The notes: generated by a model not told the origin, from the letters alone. Counted from the stretch's first letter, positions 8,284-17,463 are shown. The stretch is DNA of 64,000 nucleotides from Candidatus Merdivicinus intestinigallinarum (GCA_018713335.1 DVOW01000043.1:26210-90209); one strand, 5' to 3'. Numbers and translations: made by a program.

Positions 8284-9132
8284 TTACATCCCCTCCTCCG
8301 CCGAGATTTTTTCCTGCCGCCACAAAAACACCGCCAGCACCGCCGAAATCCCCAGCACCAAGAGCAAGGCCGCCGTGCTCAGCCGCTGGTAATTGAGCTT
8401 ATAGAAATTGTTGTTCATGAAGTGCTGGAGCATATAGGCTTCCTGGGGCGGGCGGTCGCCGTAAAGGCCGTAAGCCTCTCTAAAAATCTGGAAGCTGTAC
8501 ATCAAAGACAGCACGCAGACAAAGAGGACCATGCCCCGGACGGAAGGCAGGATAATGTGCCAGACATACCGGGTTTTGGAGCCGGAATCCAGGGCAAAGG
8601 CTTCGCCGTACTCTTTGGGCAGGGAGGAAACCGCCCCGGCGAAGATCACCGCCATATACCCCACGTTTTTCACCAGGAAAAAGAAGGCCAGGGTTTCCCG
8701 GGCAAAGCCGCCGGTGAAAAAGTCAACGGTTGTCCCGCCGCAAAGCTGAATGAGCCGGTTCAGCGGCCCGTTTTCCCCAAAAACCGCCTGCCAGCCCAGC
8801 AAAGCGGCGGCTGTGGGCAGGGCCATGGGGATCAAAATGGCCCACCGCTGAAAGGAAAACCGGGAACCCGCCAGGGCAATCCCCAGAAGAAGGCCCAGAA
8901 TCACCAAAAGGGGTACGCCCTCTAAGATAAAGAGCAGGGTATTTTTCACCGCCAGCCGGTAAGCGTCGTTTGCAAAAAGCTCCCGGAAATTGGCAAGGCC
9001 CGCGAACTCCGCCTTGCCCGTCCCTTTGGTAAAAGCGTAGCCGATGCTGGCGAAAAAGGGGACAATGACGAAGGCCGCCGTCCCTATGAGGCTGGGCAGG
9101 ATAAACCACAGCCCCGTCCATTTTTTCCGCAT
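8284..9132 (-). CDS. Carbohydrate-type ABC transporter permease (MalF-like)
   Basis: 282 residues with about six transmembrane helices, starting MRKKWTGLWFILPSLIG, typical of the UgpA/MalF-like permeases of CUT1 importers. The cytoplasmic EAA-type loop is SSLPKEYGEAFALDSGSKTR followed by YVWHIILPSVRG. It directly abuts the MalG-like gene (no spacer) and follows the solute-binding gene by 11 nt. The substrate cannot be told from the sequence. Confidence 0.88.
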   Translation of the reverse strand: MRKKWTGLWFILPSLIGTAAFVIVPFFASIGYAFTKGTGKAEFAGLANFRELFANDAYRLAVKNTLLFILEGVPLLVILGLLLGIALAGSRFSFQRWAILIPMALPTAAALLGWQAVFGENGPLNRLIQLCGGTTVDFFTGGFARETLAFFFLVKNVGYMAVIFAGAVSSLPKEYGEAFALDSGSKTRYVWHIILPSVRGMVLFVCVLSLMYSFQIFREAYGLYGDRPPQEAYMLQHFMNNNFYKLNYQRLSTAALLLVLGISAVLAVFLWRQEKISAEEGM

Positions 9133-9143
9133 AACCTTCTCCC

Positions 9144-11387
9144 CTATTCGTTTAAGTAGAGCCAGATTTCTTCCTCGGCCGCCGCCAGCATTTGGTCCAG
9201 GGTTTCCTCATCGTCCAGATACTTCTGGAAATGGGCGGCAAAAAGGTTGGTGATTTCACTTTGCAGTTTCAAAGTATCAGCACCTTTGACAATGGCTTCA
9301 AAATCTTCCATATTGGAGGGCGCATTATGGTAACTCATCCGTTCTAAAAAGTCCTTTTCCCAGCCTTCCTGGGTAACGGGAATTCCCCGGCGGTGCAGCG
9401 ATTGAATTTCCTCGCTGTACAGGTACTCCAAAAACTTCCAGGCGGCGTCCGGGTTGTCGGAGGAAGCCGCAATTCCAAAGATGTCCTTACATTCAAACTG
9501 CTGTCCCCCGGGCATGGGCAGGTAACAATAACCTTCCGGATAATAAGTTATTTGACGGCCAAAGTCATCCCCTATATAACCCTCACCAATACCATATGGG
9601 CTGAACATACTGCCCATCAGCGGGTCAATAGGCGAAACATCCTGGATTTTTGCCAGCATGGGATCATCCTCAATGGCCTTGAAGGACTCCAATGTTTCCC
9701 GGAACCAATCCCGGTTGAGAGAAACGGTTTTCTGCTCTACATCAATGAGCCGGGGCATACAGCTGTCGATCATCGCCCAGGCCACCAGATTTTTAGAACT
9801 GTTAAACAAAGGCGTTTCCGGCGAAGATTCTTTCAGCCTGGGCAGGAGATTGAAAACATCCGCCCAGCTGTCTAAGCCGTCCAAATTCACACCCAGCTTC
9901 TCCGCCAAGGCCCCGTCCGCCACCAAGCAGGGAACCTGGTAGGTTACCGGCAGGCCCCGGGTGGCTCCGTTCATTTCTACGGCTTCCAGGATACTGGGAT
10001 TCAGGGTGGTGGAGATGCCGGATTCTTCCAGATACGGGGTCAGATCCAGCAGAGCATCGGATTGGAGGAAATTCTGCACCGGCAGGCCCTCCCCGGACAG
10101 GCTCACCACATCCCCCACATCCCCGGCCATGAGCCGGGCGGAAATTTTGTCCCGGTAGAGGTCGTAGGACTGCCAGTAAGCGTCTTCGGAAAGGTAGGCC
10201 GCGTCAATTTCCACATGTTCCTCCGGATATTTCTTTTGGAACCGGATGACAGCTTCCTTCAGAAAATCGTTGGCGTAAGGGACGGTAATGGAAAAAGTAG
10301 GTTCCTTTTCCTCCTTTTTGCCCCCCTCCTCAAAGGTAAAGGGGATAATCTGCTGGTAAGAACGGAAGTTCTCCCCTTCCCCTTCATACCCGGAGAAGTT
10401 GAAATATAAGGAACGGTCCTCCCCCATTGCGAAATCGGTCAAACTGTACAGCGGCTCTGAGGTAAAGGAGGTGTCCTGAATCAAAGTGAGGATATACCGC
10501 AGATTATTTTCATTTCTGGAATCATTTGGACCTACAATGCCAGGATAATAGACGCCGACACCTTTCTCCGTGACCAGATAAATACGCCCGTCATACCGGT
10601 TGTATTCGATTTGATAAGGCATGTCGAACACTGGTTCCATCGAAACTTCTTTTTGGGCATTTACGTCATATTTGACATACGCATACTTAGAACGCCGATT
10701 CAATCCGCCGGTCAAACTGTAAAAGTTGCCCTGGCCGTCAATGGCAGCATCCTGGGTGTCCGCATACTCCACAATCAAATTCCCGTCCCAGTCATAGACC
10801 TGCAAATAAGAGTCATTTGCTCCCTGTATTTCCCCCAGAACATACAAATAGGAATCGTCCGCCAAAATTTTGCGGATATGCAAATATTGCTCTTCGCCGG
10901 GTTTGTGCAATTCTTTAAGCTCTGCTGTCCGGTCAATTTCTCCGGCTTGGTCATATCGGTTCACAGTGACGAAATAAGTGCTTTTATCCAAAAAAGCCTC
11001 CAGGATATTCCCATGGAAATCCATGCCTATATAATTAGAAGGAGGCGTTTCGGGAGTTTCCGCGACCGCTGTCCCATCCTGCTTGACAAAAGACAAACCG
11101 TCCTCCGAATCCCTGTACCACACAATTTCCCCCTGAAAATTGAAGAAGGTATCCCCGAAGTAACCGCCCTTCTGTGTTTCTTTTTCATGGTAAAGGCCTT
11201 TTGGAACAGGGGCCTTTTGCTCTGTGGCTGTTTGGGAGGCTTCCGTTACGCTGTTTTCTGCGGACAGGGAAGATTCCGGCTTCGGGGAATCCTGCCCGGT
11301 CAGAAGGAAAGCGGCGGTCCCGCCTGCGGCCACCAAGACCAATGCCGCGGCCAGGATAGCGGCCTGCTGCTTTTTGCTGAGCTTCAT
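9144..11387 (-). CDS. Membrane-anchored solute-binding protein with N-terminal propeller-like sensor domain
   Basis: 747 residues from ATG 11387; the longer GTG start is poorly placed. A short basic stretch precedes one hydrophobic helix (about 8-30) with no lipobox cysteine, so the protein is probably helix-anchored and not a lipoprotein. Residues about 50-360 hold repeated beta-type segments such as LQVYDWDGNLIVEYADTQDA that suggest a beta-propeller. From about 375 a bacterial type 1 solute-binding domain begins (FSITVPYANDFLKEAVIRFQ) and ends with AWKFLEYLYSEE. At about 750 residues it is far longer than common sugar-binding proteins (400-450). It is a clear paralogue of the next upstream gene. 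Likely ligand-binding partner of the two permeases. Confidence 0.82.
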   Translation of the reverse strand: MKLSKKQQAAILAAALVLVAAGGTAAFLLTGQDSPKPESSLSAENSVTEASQTATEQKAPVPKGLYHEKETQKGGYFGDTFFNFQGEIVWYRDSEDGLSFVKQDGTAVAETPETPPSNYIGMDFHGNILEAFLDKSTYFVTVNRYDQAGEIDRTAELKELHKPGEEQYLHIRKILADDSYLYVLGEIQGANDSYLQVYDWDGNLIVEYADTQDAAIDGQGNFYSLTGGLNRRSKYAYVKYDVNAQKEVSMEPVFDMPYQIEYNRYDGRIYLVTEKGVGVYYPGIVGPNDSRNENNLRYILTLIQDTSFTSEPLYSLTDFAMGEDRSLYFNFSGYEGEGENFRSYQQIIPFTFEEGGKKEEKEPTFSITVPYANDFLKEAVIRFQKKYPEEHVEIDAAYLSEDAYWQSYDLYRDKISARLMAGDVGDVVSLSGEGLPVQNFLQSDALLDLTPYLEESGISTTLNPSILEAVEMNGATRGLPVTYQVPCLVADGALAEKLGVNLDGLDSWADVFNLLPRLKESSPETPLFNSSKNLVAWAMIDSCMPRLIDVEQKTVSLNRDWFRETLESFKAIEDDPMLAKIQDVSPIDPLMGSMFSPYGIGEGYIGDDFGRQITYYPEGYCYLPMPGGQQFECKDIFGIAASSDNPDAAWKFLEYLYSEEIQSLHRRGIPVTQEGWEKDFLERMSYHNAPSNMEDFEAIVKGADTLKLQSEITNLFAAHFQKYLDDEETLDQMLAAAEEEIWLYLNE

Positions 11388-11434
11388 AACATCACGACCT
11401 TTTTTATAATGGGAACATACAAAAGCTGTATGGT

Positions 11435-13759
11435 TCACTCCTCACCCGGTTTTAAAGCGGCGGCCAGGGCCTTCTCCGCGCTTTGGAGGGTTTCCTCCAA
11501 AGCCCAGCTGCCGTACAGGTACATGCGCAGCCGCAGGCCGAAAAGGTCCTCCATTTCCGAAGGCAGGGGGAGGGCCTCCCCACTCCGGCAGACGGATTTC
11601 ATATCCCGCAGCCGCTGTTTTTCCTCAGGGCCGGCATTGCCGGCGTATTCCTTCCAGAAGGCTTCCTCCGCGGCCAGGTTCATAGGGATATGACGGAAAG
11701 TAAAGAGGGTCTGCCCTTCTTCACTGCAAAGGTATTCCAAAAATTCCCAGGCGGCATCCGGGTTTTGGGCGTCTTTGGGAATGGCGAAGGTTTCCCGGGG
11801 GGTAATCAGCCCGGCCACAGGCATAGGCAGCAGCCGGTAATCCGGGAAAACGGAAGCCATGCTGAAATCATCACTTAAAAATCCTTCGCCCAGGTCATAC
11901 AGGGCAAACATACCGCCTGAAAGCGGGTCAAAAGAGGAGATTTCCCGTTCCTTTCCAAACTGCGGGTCGTTATAGGTTCCCCGCCAGGCCGCCAAGTCCC
12001 GCCGGAACCATTCCTGATCCAAAGATATGGTCTGCCGTTCTTCATCCGCCAATAGGGTCAGACCGCTTTGGAGCATGGCCCGGGTGATCTCCTCCTTTTC
12101 GCCGGAAAAGAGGGGCGTTTCCGGGGATTTTTCCTTTATTTCCGGAAGCAGGGCAAAAATATCCGCCCAGCTGTCTAAGCTGTCCAAATCCACCCCTAAT
12201 TTTTCCGCCATGGATCCATCGGCAATCAGGCAGGAAACTTCATAATTCACCGGCAGGCAGTTGAGCTGGCTGTCCTTGGCCATTTCTTCTAAAACAACAG
12301 GGTTCAGCTTGTCAGAAAGGCCGGATTTCTCCAGATATTCGGTCAAATCCATCAAATCAGGATGTTCCAGCATGTCCCGTGCCGGTAAAGTGTTCCCATC
12401 AAAAAGAATCAAATCTCCGGCCGTCCCGGCAGACAGGCGGCGCAGAAGCTCTTCCCGGTATTCGGAAGCGGATTCCGCATATTCATCCCAGGATGCGTAA
12501 ACCGGGTCCACCAAAATCGTCCAGCCCGGATTCTCCCGTTCAAAGCGCATCACAGCGTCGTCCAGGTAATCGCTGGCGTAGGGCGCTGTAACGGAAAAGT
12601 CCACCTGGATTTCCGGCGGCGGCGCGTCCTGGTCATGGACAAAGGATGAAAACTCCTGATAGGCGTACTCTTCGCCGTTTTCGTAGTTCCGGGTGAAACT
12701 ATACACCAGCGTCCGGTCCTCCCCCACGGCAAAATCATAATAAAAAGACATATCTTCCGGGTAGAAGGAGGTGTCCTGCCCCACCGTCAGGATGGTTTTC
12801 TCCTTTTGGCCGTTTTCCGGCCGGAGGACCGACACTTCCTTATTGGAGGACAGGTATAACAGGCCGTCCTCCCGGCTGTAATCGATCTGGCAGAAGGTTT
12901 CATTAAAAGGGACCATCCAGCTTTGCTCCCGGGTTTTGGCATTGACTTTCAGCAGAGAATAGTGCGTTTGGTGCTGAAGGCCGCCGGTGACGGTGTAAAC
13001 ATTCCCTTCCCCGTCAATGGCCGCGTCCTCGGTTTCGGCGTATTCCGCACACAAATTCCCATTCCAGTCGTAAACCTGCAAATAGGCGGGGGGCCCTCCC
13101 GTCACACGGGCGATCAGGTAGAGATACTCCTCGTCGGCCATGAACTTTTGAATTTTCAGATACGGACTTCTGTGAAGCCCCTCCAGCCTGACTGTGCGTT
13201 CCGGTTCCCCGTTTCCCTGGTAACGGACGACCGTTACCGCGCTGGTTTCCGGGTCCAGATCCGCCGTCAGCACATTTCCGTCAAAATCCAGGGCCGCTAA
13301 GCCGGAAATGCCGGCGGGGATCTCCTTCCGGACCTCCCCGGTGTAATCCACAAAGGCCGCGCTGTCCCCCTGTTTCTGTTCCCAAACGATCGCGCCTTCA
13401 TAATAATAAAGCATATGGGAGGCGTTCCGGTCCGAAAAGGAAGGCAGTTCCGTATATTGGTGGTCCAGGCGGGCAAACAAGGCAAGCAGGCTTTCCTGCA
13501 AAGCGTCCGCCCCCACCGTCATGGAGGCTCCGGCCAGGCAGAAGCACAAAATTACAGCCGCCGCCCTTCTGCCGGCCGTATTCAAAAGCCGGTCGTACCG
13601 CAGCTTCCGGCGCAGGAAAAGGCCCTTCATCTTCTTTTGGAACCGCCGGGAGGGCGCCGGTTCCGGCATTTTTGCAAGCTGTTCCTCCGTAAGTTCCAGC
13701 TCCGTCATGCAGATTTCCGCCAGCGATCGTTCCAGGTCTTTTTCAGAAAATTCAGTCAA
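11435..13759 (-). CDS. Anti-sigma-like transmembrane protein fused to propeller and solute-binding domains
   Basis: 774 residues. Residues 1-65 look cytoplasmic: acidic helices (EKDLERSLAEICMTELELTE) then a basic stretch before a single transmembrane helix (about 66-88). This layout is typical of anti-sigma factors encoded after ECF sigma genes in Firmicutes. Outside the membrane come a propeller-like region with LQVYDWNGNLCAEYAETEDA and a solute-binding domain (FSVTAPYASDYLDDAVMRFE to AWEFLEYLCSEE), both homologous to the downstream paralogue. It overlaps the sigma gene by 8 nt. The inference is a one-piece sensor: ligand binding outside releases the sigma factor inside. No zinc HxxxCxxC motif is seen in the N-terminus. 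Confidence 0.75.
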   Translation of the reverse strand: MTEFSEKDLERSLAEICMTELELTEEQLAKMPEPAPSRRFQKKMKGLFLRRKLRYDRLLNTAGRRAAAVILCFCLAGASMTVGADALQESLLALFARLDHQYTELPSFSDRNASHMLYYYEGAIVWEQKQGDSAAFVDYTGEVRKEIPAGISGLAALDFDGNVLTADLDPETSAVTVVRYQGNGEPERTVRLEGLHRSPYLKIQKFMADEEYLYLIARVTGGPPAYLQVYDWNGNLCAEYAETEDAAIDGEGNVYTVTGGLQHQTHYSLLKVNAKTREQSWMVPFNETFCQIDYSREDGLLYLSSNKEVSVLRPENGQKEKTILTVGQDTSFYPEDMSFYYDFAVGEDRTLVYSFTRNYENGEEYAYQEFSSFVHDQDAPPPEIQVDFSVTAPYASDYLDDAVMRFERENPGWTILVDPVYASWDEYAESASEYREELLRRLSAGTAGDLILFDGNTLPARDMLEHPDLMDLTEYLEKSGLSDKLNPVVLEEMAKDSQLNCLPVNYEVSCLIADGSMAEKLGVDLDSLDSWADIFALLPEIKEKSPETPLFSGEKEEITRAMLQSGLTLLADEERQTISLDQEWFRRDLAAWRGTYNDPQFGKEREISSFDPLSGGMFALYDLGEGFLSDDFSMASVFPDYRLLPMPVAGLITPRETFAIPKDAQNPDAAWEFLEYLCSEEGQTLFTFRHIPMNLAAEEAFWKEYAGNAGPEEKQRLRDMKSVCRSGEALPLPSEMEDLFGLRLRMYLYGSWALEETLQSAEKALAAALKPGEE

Positions 13760-14300
13760 TTTGTTCCTCCCCTTTCATACGCTGCTGCAATTTGTTGGTA
13801 ATGGCGTGAAGCCGGTTGTAAACGGTCTTGGTGGAAATGTGGTACAAAGTCCCGATGTCCTGGGCCTTGATCTTGGAAAAATAGAACAGCTCAAGCATTT
13901 CCCGTTCTTCCGCCGGAAGCTCCAGGATACACCGTTTCAAGCGGCTCATGCAGTCCTTCTGTTCCAGGCGGGCGGCAATGTCCTCCGGTCCCGGCAGATT
14001 CTCCGGCATATCCTGCACTACCTTTTGCTCCCTTTGCCGGGAACGGCAAAGGTCCAATGCCGCATGGCGGACGCTTTTGCAGACCAGGGCTTTGGTCCGG
14101 GGGGACTCCGGCGGGCCGATATTGGGCAGGATCTTCAGGATATATAAAAAGGTTTCTTGCACCGCGTCCTCCGCCCGGGCCTGGTCGTTCAGGATGCGGC
14201 TGGCGATTTTCAGCATGGGCGGGCGGTAAAGCTCATAAATTGCGGTAAACTTGTCCTGTTCCCTTTCATCTGCAATGAGGGTCGTATAAAAAGCTAGCAT
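13752..14300 (-). CDS. ECF-type RNA polymerase sigma factor
   Basis: 182 residues. Sigma region 2 is FTAIYELYRPPMLKIASRIL with the following DQARAEDAVQETFLYILKIL; region 4 is LPAEEREMLELFYFSKIKAQ followed by the helix-turn-helix DIGTLYHISTKTVYNRLHAI. No region 1 or 3, as in the extracytoplasmic-function class. Start ATG 14300 has AAAGGAG six bases before. First gene of a seven-gene operon, with its stop inside the anti-sigma-like gene (8-nt overlap), which implies stoichiometric production of the pair. Target promoters are unknown; autoregulation is possible. Confidence 0.9.
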   Translation of the reverse strand: MLAFYTTLIADEREQDKFTAIYELYRPPMLKIASRILNDQARAEDAVQETFLYILKILPNIGPPESPRTKALVCKSVRHAALDLCRSRQREQKVVQDMPENLPGPEDIAARLEQKDCMSRLKRCILELPAEEREMLELFYFSKIKAQDIGTLYHISTKTVYNRLHAITNKLQQRMKGEEQID

Positions 14301-14327
14301 AGGGTTCTCCTTTGGCTGTATTCAAAA

Positions 14328-14342
14328 CGTCCCGCTGGGACG
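14328..14342. promoter_or_regulatory. GC-rich inverted repeat in the 5' leader of the sigma operon
   Basis: CGTCCC-GCT-GGGACG, a perfect 6-bp palindrome between the promoter and the sigma start. It could be an RNA hairpin, a regulator site, or part of an ECF-dependent promoter; the sequence does not decide. Confidence 0.45.
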
Positions 14343-14359
14343 GGAGGTACAAAGCTCTG

Positions 14360-14387
14360 ATAATATAGAAGCGTTTTTCTTGGACAA
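14360..14387 (-). promoter_or_regulatory. Probable promoter of the sigma/anti-sigma/ABC operon
   Basis: Minus strand TTGTCC (14387-14382), 16-nt spacer, TATTAT (14365-14360). Moderate match to sigma-A; about 60 nt upstream of the sigma gene. The stretch 14301-14495 holds no gene, only this leader and AT-rich DNA. Confidence 0.55.
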
Positions 14388-14495
14388 AAATGTAAAATAA
14401 ATATCAAAAAATTAAAAACTCGCCTTTTACACACTTTCTGTGCAAGAATCTATAAAAATTACACAACGATTATCTTCCGGAAACTGGGCAAAAGA

Positions 14496-14524
14496 AAAAT
14501 CCCAGTTTTCGCAACTGGGATTTT
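14496..14524 (-). terminator. Intrinsic terminator of the fucosidase gene
   Basis: 12-bp stem AAAATCCCAGTT/AACTGGGATTTT with a 5-nt loop, followed on the minus strand by a T-rich run. Confidence 0.8.
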
Positions 14525-14552
14525 GGGCAGCGATAAACTGCCGGAAAAATAC

Positions 14553-15671
14553 TTATTCGGCTCCTGCGCCTGTAATGTTCTGGGAGGACGCCCCAGCGGC
14601 AGGGAACCCTTCCCGCCGGATCTTCTCCCCCAGCTCCAGCAGGATTTTCACATGGCTGGGATGGATCGAGCCGTCGGCCATGGGGCCGGTGTTCAGCAGA
14701 AGGTTGCAGTTGTTGGCGGCGGCGTGGCCCAGCAGCGCATAAAGCTCCTCCACGCTGCGGTTTTCAAAGCGGGGGTTATAGCCCCAACAGCCCCGCTGGA
14801 TGGTGGAGCAGATTTCGTTGTGCTTATGCCGGTTCCCCTCGAAGCCTTTCCGGGCGCGCTGTGCGCCCGCTTCCCCAAACCGGGGGCGGATACTGTCGGC
14901 CAAATCATGGAAACTGTTTTCCGGGGAGGCAAAGTCCTCCGTGCCAGTGGCCCCCTGCTTCCAGGAAATCAGGACATCCGGGTGTTTTTTACGCAGATTG
15001 GCGTAGATTCGCTCGATGGGGATATATTCCTCCCCCATGGCGTACCAGGCGGCGATCAAATCCAGCCAGATACCGGTGATCTTATAATTGGACAGAAGTT
15101 CGTCCATGACCTGTTCGATATAGTCGATGTAGTGCTGGAAATCCTCTTTTTTCCGGTACAAATAGCGGGGCTCCGGCTGTTCATAGGCGGGACGCGCGCT
15201 GTCGAATACCGTGTTGTCCACATAATAGGGATGATGCCAGTTGAGCATGAAGGTGTAATAGGCGAAAAATCCCAGGCCCTTCCGGTCGCAGGCCTCGCTG
15301 AGCTCCTTGACCAGGTCCCGGCCCGCCGCGTTCATGCTGTTGAAGGGCTCGATTTTGGAATCCCACAGGCAGAATCCCTCATGATGGCAGGTGGTCAGGT
15401 TGATATATTTCATCCCCGCCTTCAGGGCCAGGTCCGTGATATAGTCCGCGTCAAAATTGTGGGCCGTAAACTGTTCCGTCAGCTTTTCATATTCCGCCAC
15501 CGGGATTTTGTCAAAAAACTGGATCCACTCCCGGTCGTGCATCAGGGAATATAAGCCATAATGCAGGAAGAGGCCGTATTTCGCGTCCTGAAACCACTTC
15601 AGTTTCGCCTGTTTCGGGTCCTTGACCCATATCTCCTCGTAATCTTTTAAGTATTTCGGGCATTCTCCCAT
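14553..15671 (-). CDS. Alpha-L-fucosidase, GH29 family
   Basis: 372 residues. The GH29 barrel is recognisable from WFQDAKYGLFLHYGLYSL at the N-terminus, the AGMKYINLTTCHHEGFCLWD substrate region, and the nucleophile region YKITGIWLDLI (Asp in WLD). LLLNTGPMADGSIHP near the end is also typical. There is no signal peptide, so it would act in the cytoplasm on imported fucosylated oligosaccharides. It is shorter than two-domain GH29 enzymes and lacks the C-terminal beta-sandwich. It has its own strong promoter and terminator. The acid/base residue cannot be assigned by eye. Confidence 0.87.
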   Translation of the reverse strand: MGECPKYLKDYEEIWVKDPKQAKLKWFQDAKYGLFLHYGLYSLMHDREWIQFFDKIPVAEYEKLTEQFTAHNFDADYITDLALKAGMKYINLTTCHHEGFCLWDSKIEPFNSMNAAGRDLVKELSEACDRKGLGFFAYYTFMLNWHHPYYVDNTVFDSARPAYEQPEPRYLYRKKEDFQHYIDYIEQVMDELLSNYKITGIWLDLIAAWYAMGEEYIPIERIYANLRKKHPDVLISWKQGATGTEDFASPENSFHDLADSIRPRFGEAGAQRARKGFEGNRHKHNEICSTIQRGCWGYNPRFENRSVEELYALLGHAAANNCNLLLNTGPMADGSIHPSHVKILLELGEKIRREGFPAAGASSQNITGAGAE

Positions 15672-15719
15672 GACAATTCCTCCTTACGGCGCGCCGCGCC
15701 GCTGCTATCACGGTTTCTA

Positions 15720-15748
15720 ATTGTACAGAAAACGCCCTAAAATGTCAA
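15720..15748 (-). promoter_or_regulatory. Sigma-A promoter of the fucosidase gene
   Basis: Minus strand TTGACA (15748-15743), 17-nt spacer, TACAAT (15725-15720), about 50 nt before the start codon. The leader contains a GGCGCGCCGCGCC-type GC-rich stretch that may fold. Confidence 0.8.
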
Positions 15749-15780
15749 GGGATTCCCCGCAAAATGCCTGCCCCGCGCAG

Positions 15781-17379
15781 TCACTTTACCCGGATCAGCG
15801 CGTAGACCCAGTCCTGGAAAGCGTCGATCCGGGGCATCCGGAAGGAGCCGTCCGCTTCCGCATGGACAATGCCCAGATCTGTCACCCGGCCAGTGATGGG
15901 GTCCATCCGTTCCGCCCGGTATGCCGCACCAGGCTCCAGCTGCAAAATCCGGACCTCCCCCCAGAAGTCCCCGCCGAAATTGGGCTTGAAGATCAGGCAT
16001 ACCTCTCCGGGAATCCCCATGGCGAAATGTCCGTCCGGGGCCTCCAAGGTGCAGGGGCGTTCTACCCATTCGGGGTGCTGCTCAAAGCGCCACCATTCAA
16101 ATTTCATCAGGTATTCCTTGCAGTACCCGATCTGCCGGGAGCCGGGGAGCTGATAGGCTTCCTGCCAGGGGGTGCTGCCCCACTGGGCCCCGTGGGGCGA
16201 TACGCCGTAAGGGCAGTTTTTGTCGTTTAGCTGCCAGATCCCGTTGGCGCCGTAGGTGTGGCCGCAGGCTCCCAGGAAAACGCAGCTTAAAAACGCGTAC
16301 CGCTGGACATCCGCATAGCTGGACCCGCAGATGCCCTCATAGCACACCTCCGAATCAATGACCGGCAGCCGTTTCTGGGAAACAGCCTTGCGGACCATCT
16401 GCATGGTAGGGGCCAGGCTGAAGGGACCGCTGTGGCCGGTTTGGAGCATATCCAGGTCCAGAAGGGATTCATCCTCGATCTGCTCATGGCCGTAGGAGGT
16501 GGGGTGGATGGTGACCAGCCGGCGGAACACATCCTGCTCTTTAATGAAGGCAGTCATTTCGTTCCAGTCCCTGCGGGACTGGCGCAGATGCTCCTCCATG
16601 GGGCAATTCTCGTCATAAAAGGCCATGTTGGCCTCGCCGGCCACGCACCAGACCACCGGGTAAGCCGCCCAGCGGGCGATTAGGTACTGCCAGTGCCGCT
16701 TCAATACTTCTTTCCCCGCGAATTTCATGAAAAAGCCCCAGCTGCCCACAATACAGGGGGTGATGCCGTGTTCGATCAGGCTGATGATCTTGCGGTCCGC
16801 CATGTCAAAATAAAGGGGGTTGATTTGGGTGAATTGCTCGTCCCAGGGGAACCCGCCCTCGTTTTTCCCGCGCTCATCAAAGGGCAGCATATCAGGGTAC
16901 AGCCCCGCTACGATCTGCACGACCGTAAAGCCTTTCCGCCGCCGGTCCTCCGCCAGGGTCTCAAAATCCTCCGGATAGGCCAGGCGGGTGGTCAGGCCCA
17001 TCCACCAGGTGTCTGCCAGCCAGAAAAAGGGCGTGCCGTCCCGGTGCCGCAAAAACATCTCCCCGTCCCGGCGGCAGATACTGCCGCGGCGGTACAGGGG
17101 GTTCTCCCCTTGATAGGCTGTCACCTGTACGGAACCGGTCTGTCCCCGCAGTCCGGCATCCTCCTGGCTGCACAGGGTTTCAAAATGATGTTCCCCCACC
17201 TGGGGCGAGCTGTACCGGACCTTCCAGACCCCGTTTCCCGCCCAGAATCCGGGAACGGTCAGGATTTCGCCTTCCGGGCCGGTCCACCGCACCTGAAATT
17301 CCACCTGGTCAAAGGGGCGTTCATATACCTTTTCCGCCTGAAAGCTCAGCTCCACAACCTGGTTTTGCATGACTGTCAT
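15781..17379 (-). CDS. DUF5060 / DUF4038 glycoside hydrolase-like protein (GH140 apiosidase-like)
   Basis: 532 residues from ATG 17379, which follows GGGAGG at good spacing; a GTG five codons earlier overlaps that site. Residues 1-90 form a beta-sandwich of the DUF5060 type (VELSFQAEKVYERPFDQVEF). The barrel starts with a GTPFFWLADTWWMGLTTRL block characteristic of DUF4038/apiosidase-like enzymes. Candidate catalytic acids are in CVAGEANM and PVIDSEVCYEG. A small C-terminal beta domain follows. No signal peptide, so intracellular. Studied GH140 members remove apiose from pectin; the true substrate here is unknown. Confidence 0.82.
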   Translation of the reverse strand: MTVMQNQVVELSFQAEKVYERPFDQVEFQVRWTGPEGEILTVPGFWAGNGVWKVRYSSPQVGEHHFETLCSQEDAGLRGQTGSVQVTAYQGENPLYRRGSICRRDGEMFLRHRDGTPFFWLADTWWMGLTTRLAYPEDFETLAEDRRRKGFTVVQIVAGLYPDMLPFDERGKNEGGFPWDEQFTQINPLYFDMADRKIISLIEHGITPCIVGSWGFFMKFAGKEVLKRHWQYLIARWAAYPVVWCVAGEANMAFYDENCPMEEHLRQSRRDWNEMTAFIKEQDVFRRLVTIHPTSYGHEQIEDESLLDLDMLQTGHSGPFSLAPTMQMVRKAVSQKRLPVIDSEVCYEGICGSSYADVQRYAFLSCVFLGACGHTYGANGIWQLNDKNCPYGVSPHGAQWGSTPWQEAYQLPGSRQIGYCKEYLMKFEWWRFEQHPEWVERPCTLEAPDGHFAMGIPGEVCLIFKPNFGGDFWGEVRILQLEPGAAYRAERMDPITGRVTDLGIVHAEADGSFRMPRIDAFQDWVYALIRVK

Positions 17380-17432
17380 GGCAATTCCTCCCACAAAATC
17401 GATTTGAATACCGGGATATAGATTACTGTTTC

Positions 17433-17461
17433 ATCGTACCATATTTATTTCCAAAAATCCA
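17433..17461 (-). promoter_or_regulatory. Weak promoter of the GH140-like gene
   Basis: Minus strand TGGATT (17461-17456), 17-nt spacer, TACGAT (17438-17433). The poor -35 suggests that an activator is needed; candidate sites lie directly upstream. Confidence 0.5.
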
Positions 17462-17463
17462 GA

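Noticed and set aside
10611..11693. 360-residue plus-strand frame
   Set aside because: Antisense to the two solute-binding genes, composition typical of a shadow frame.
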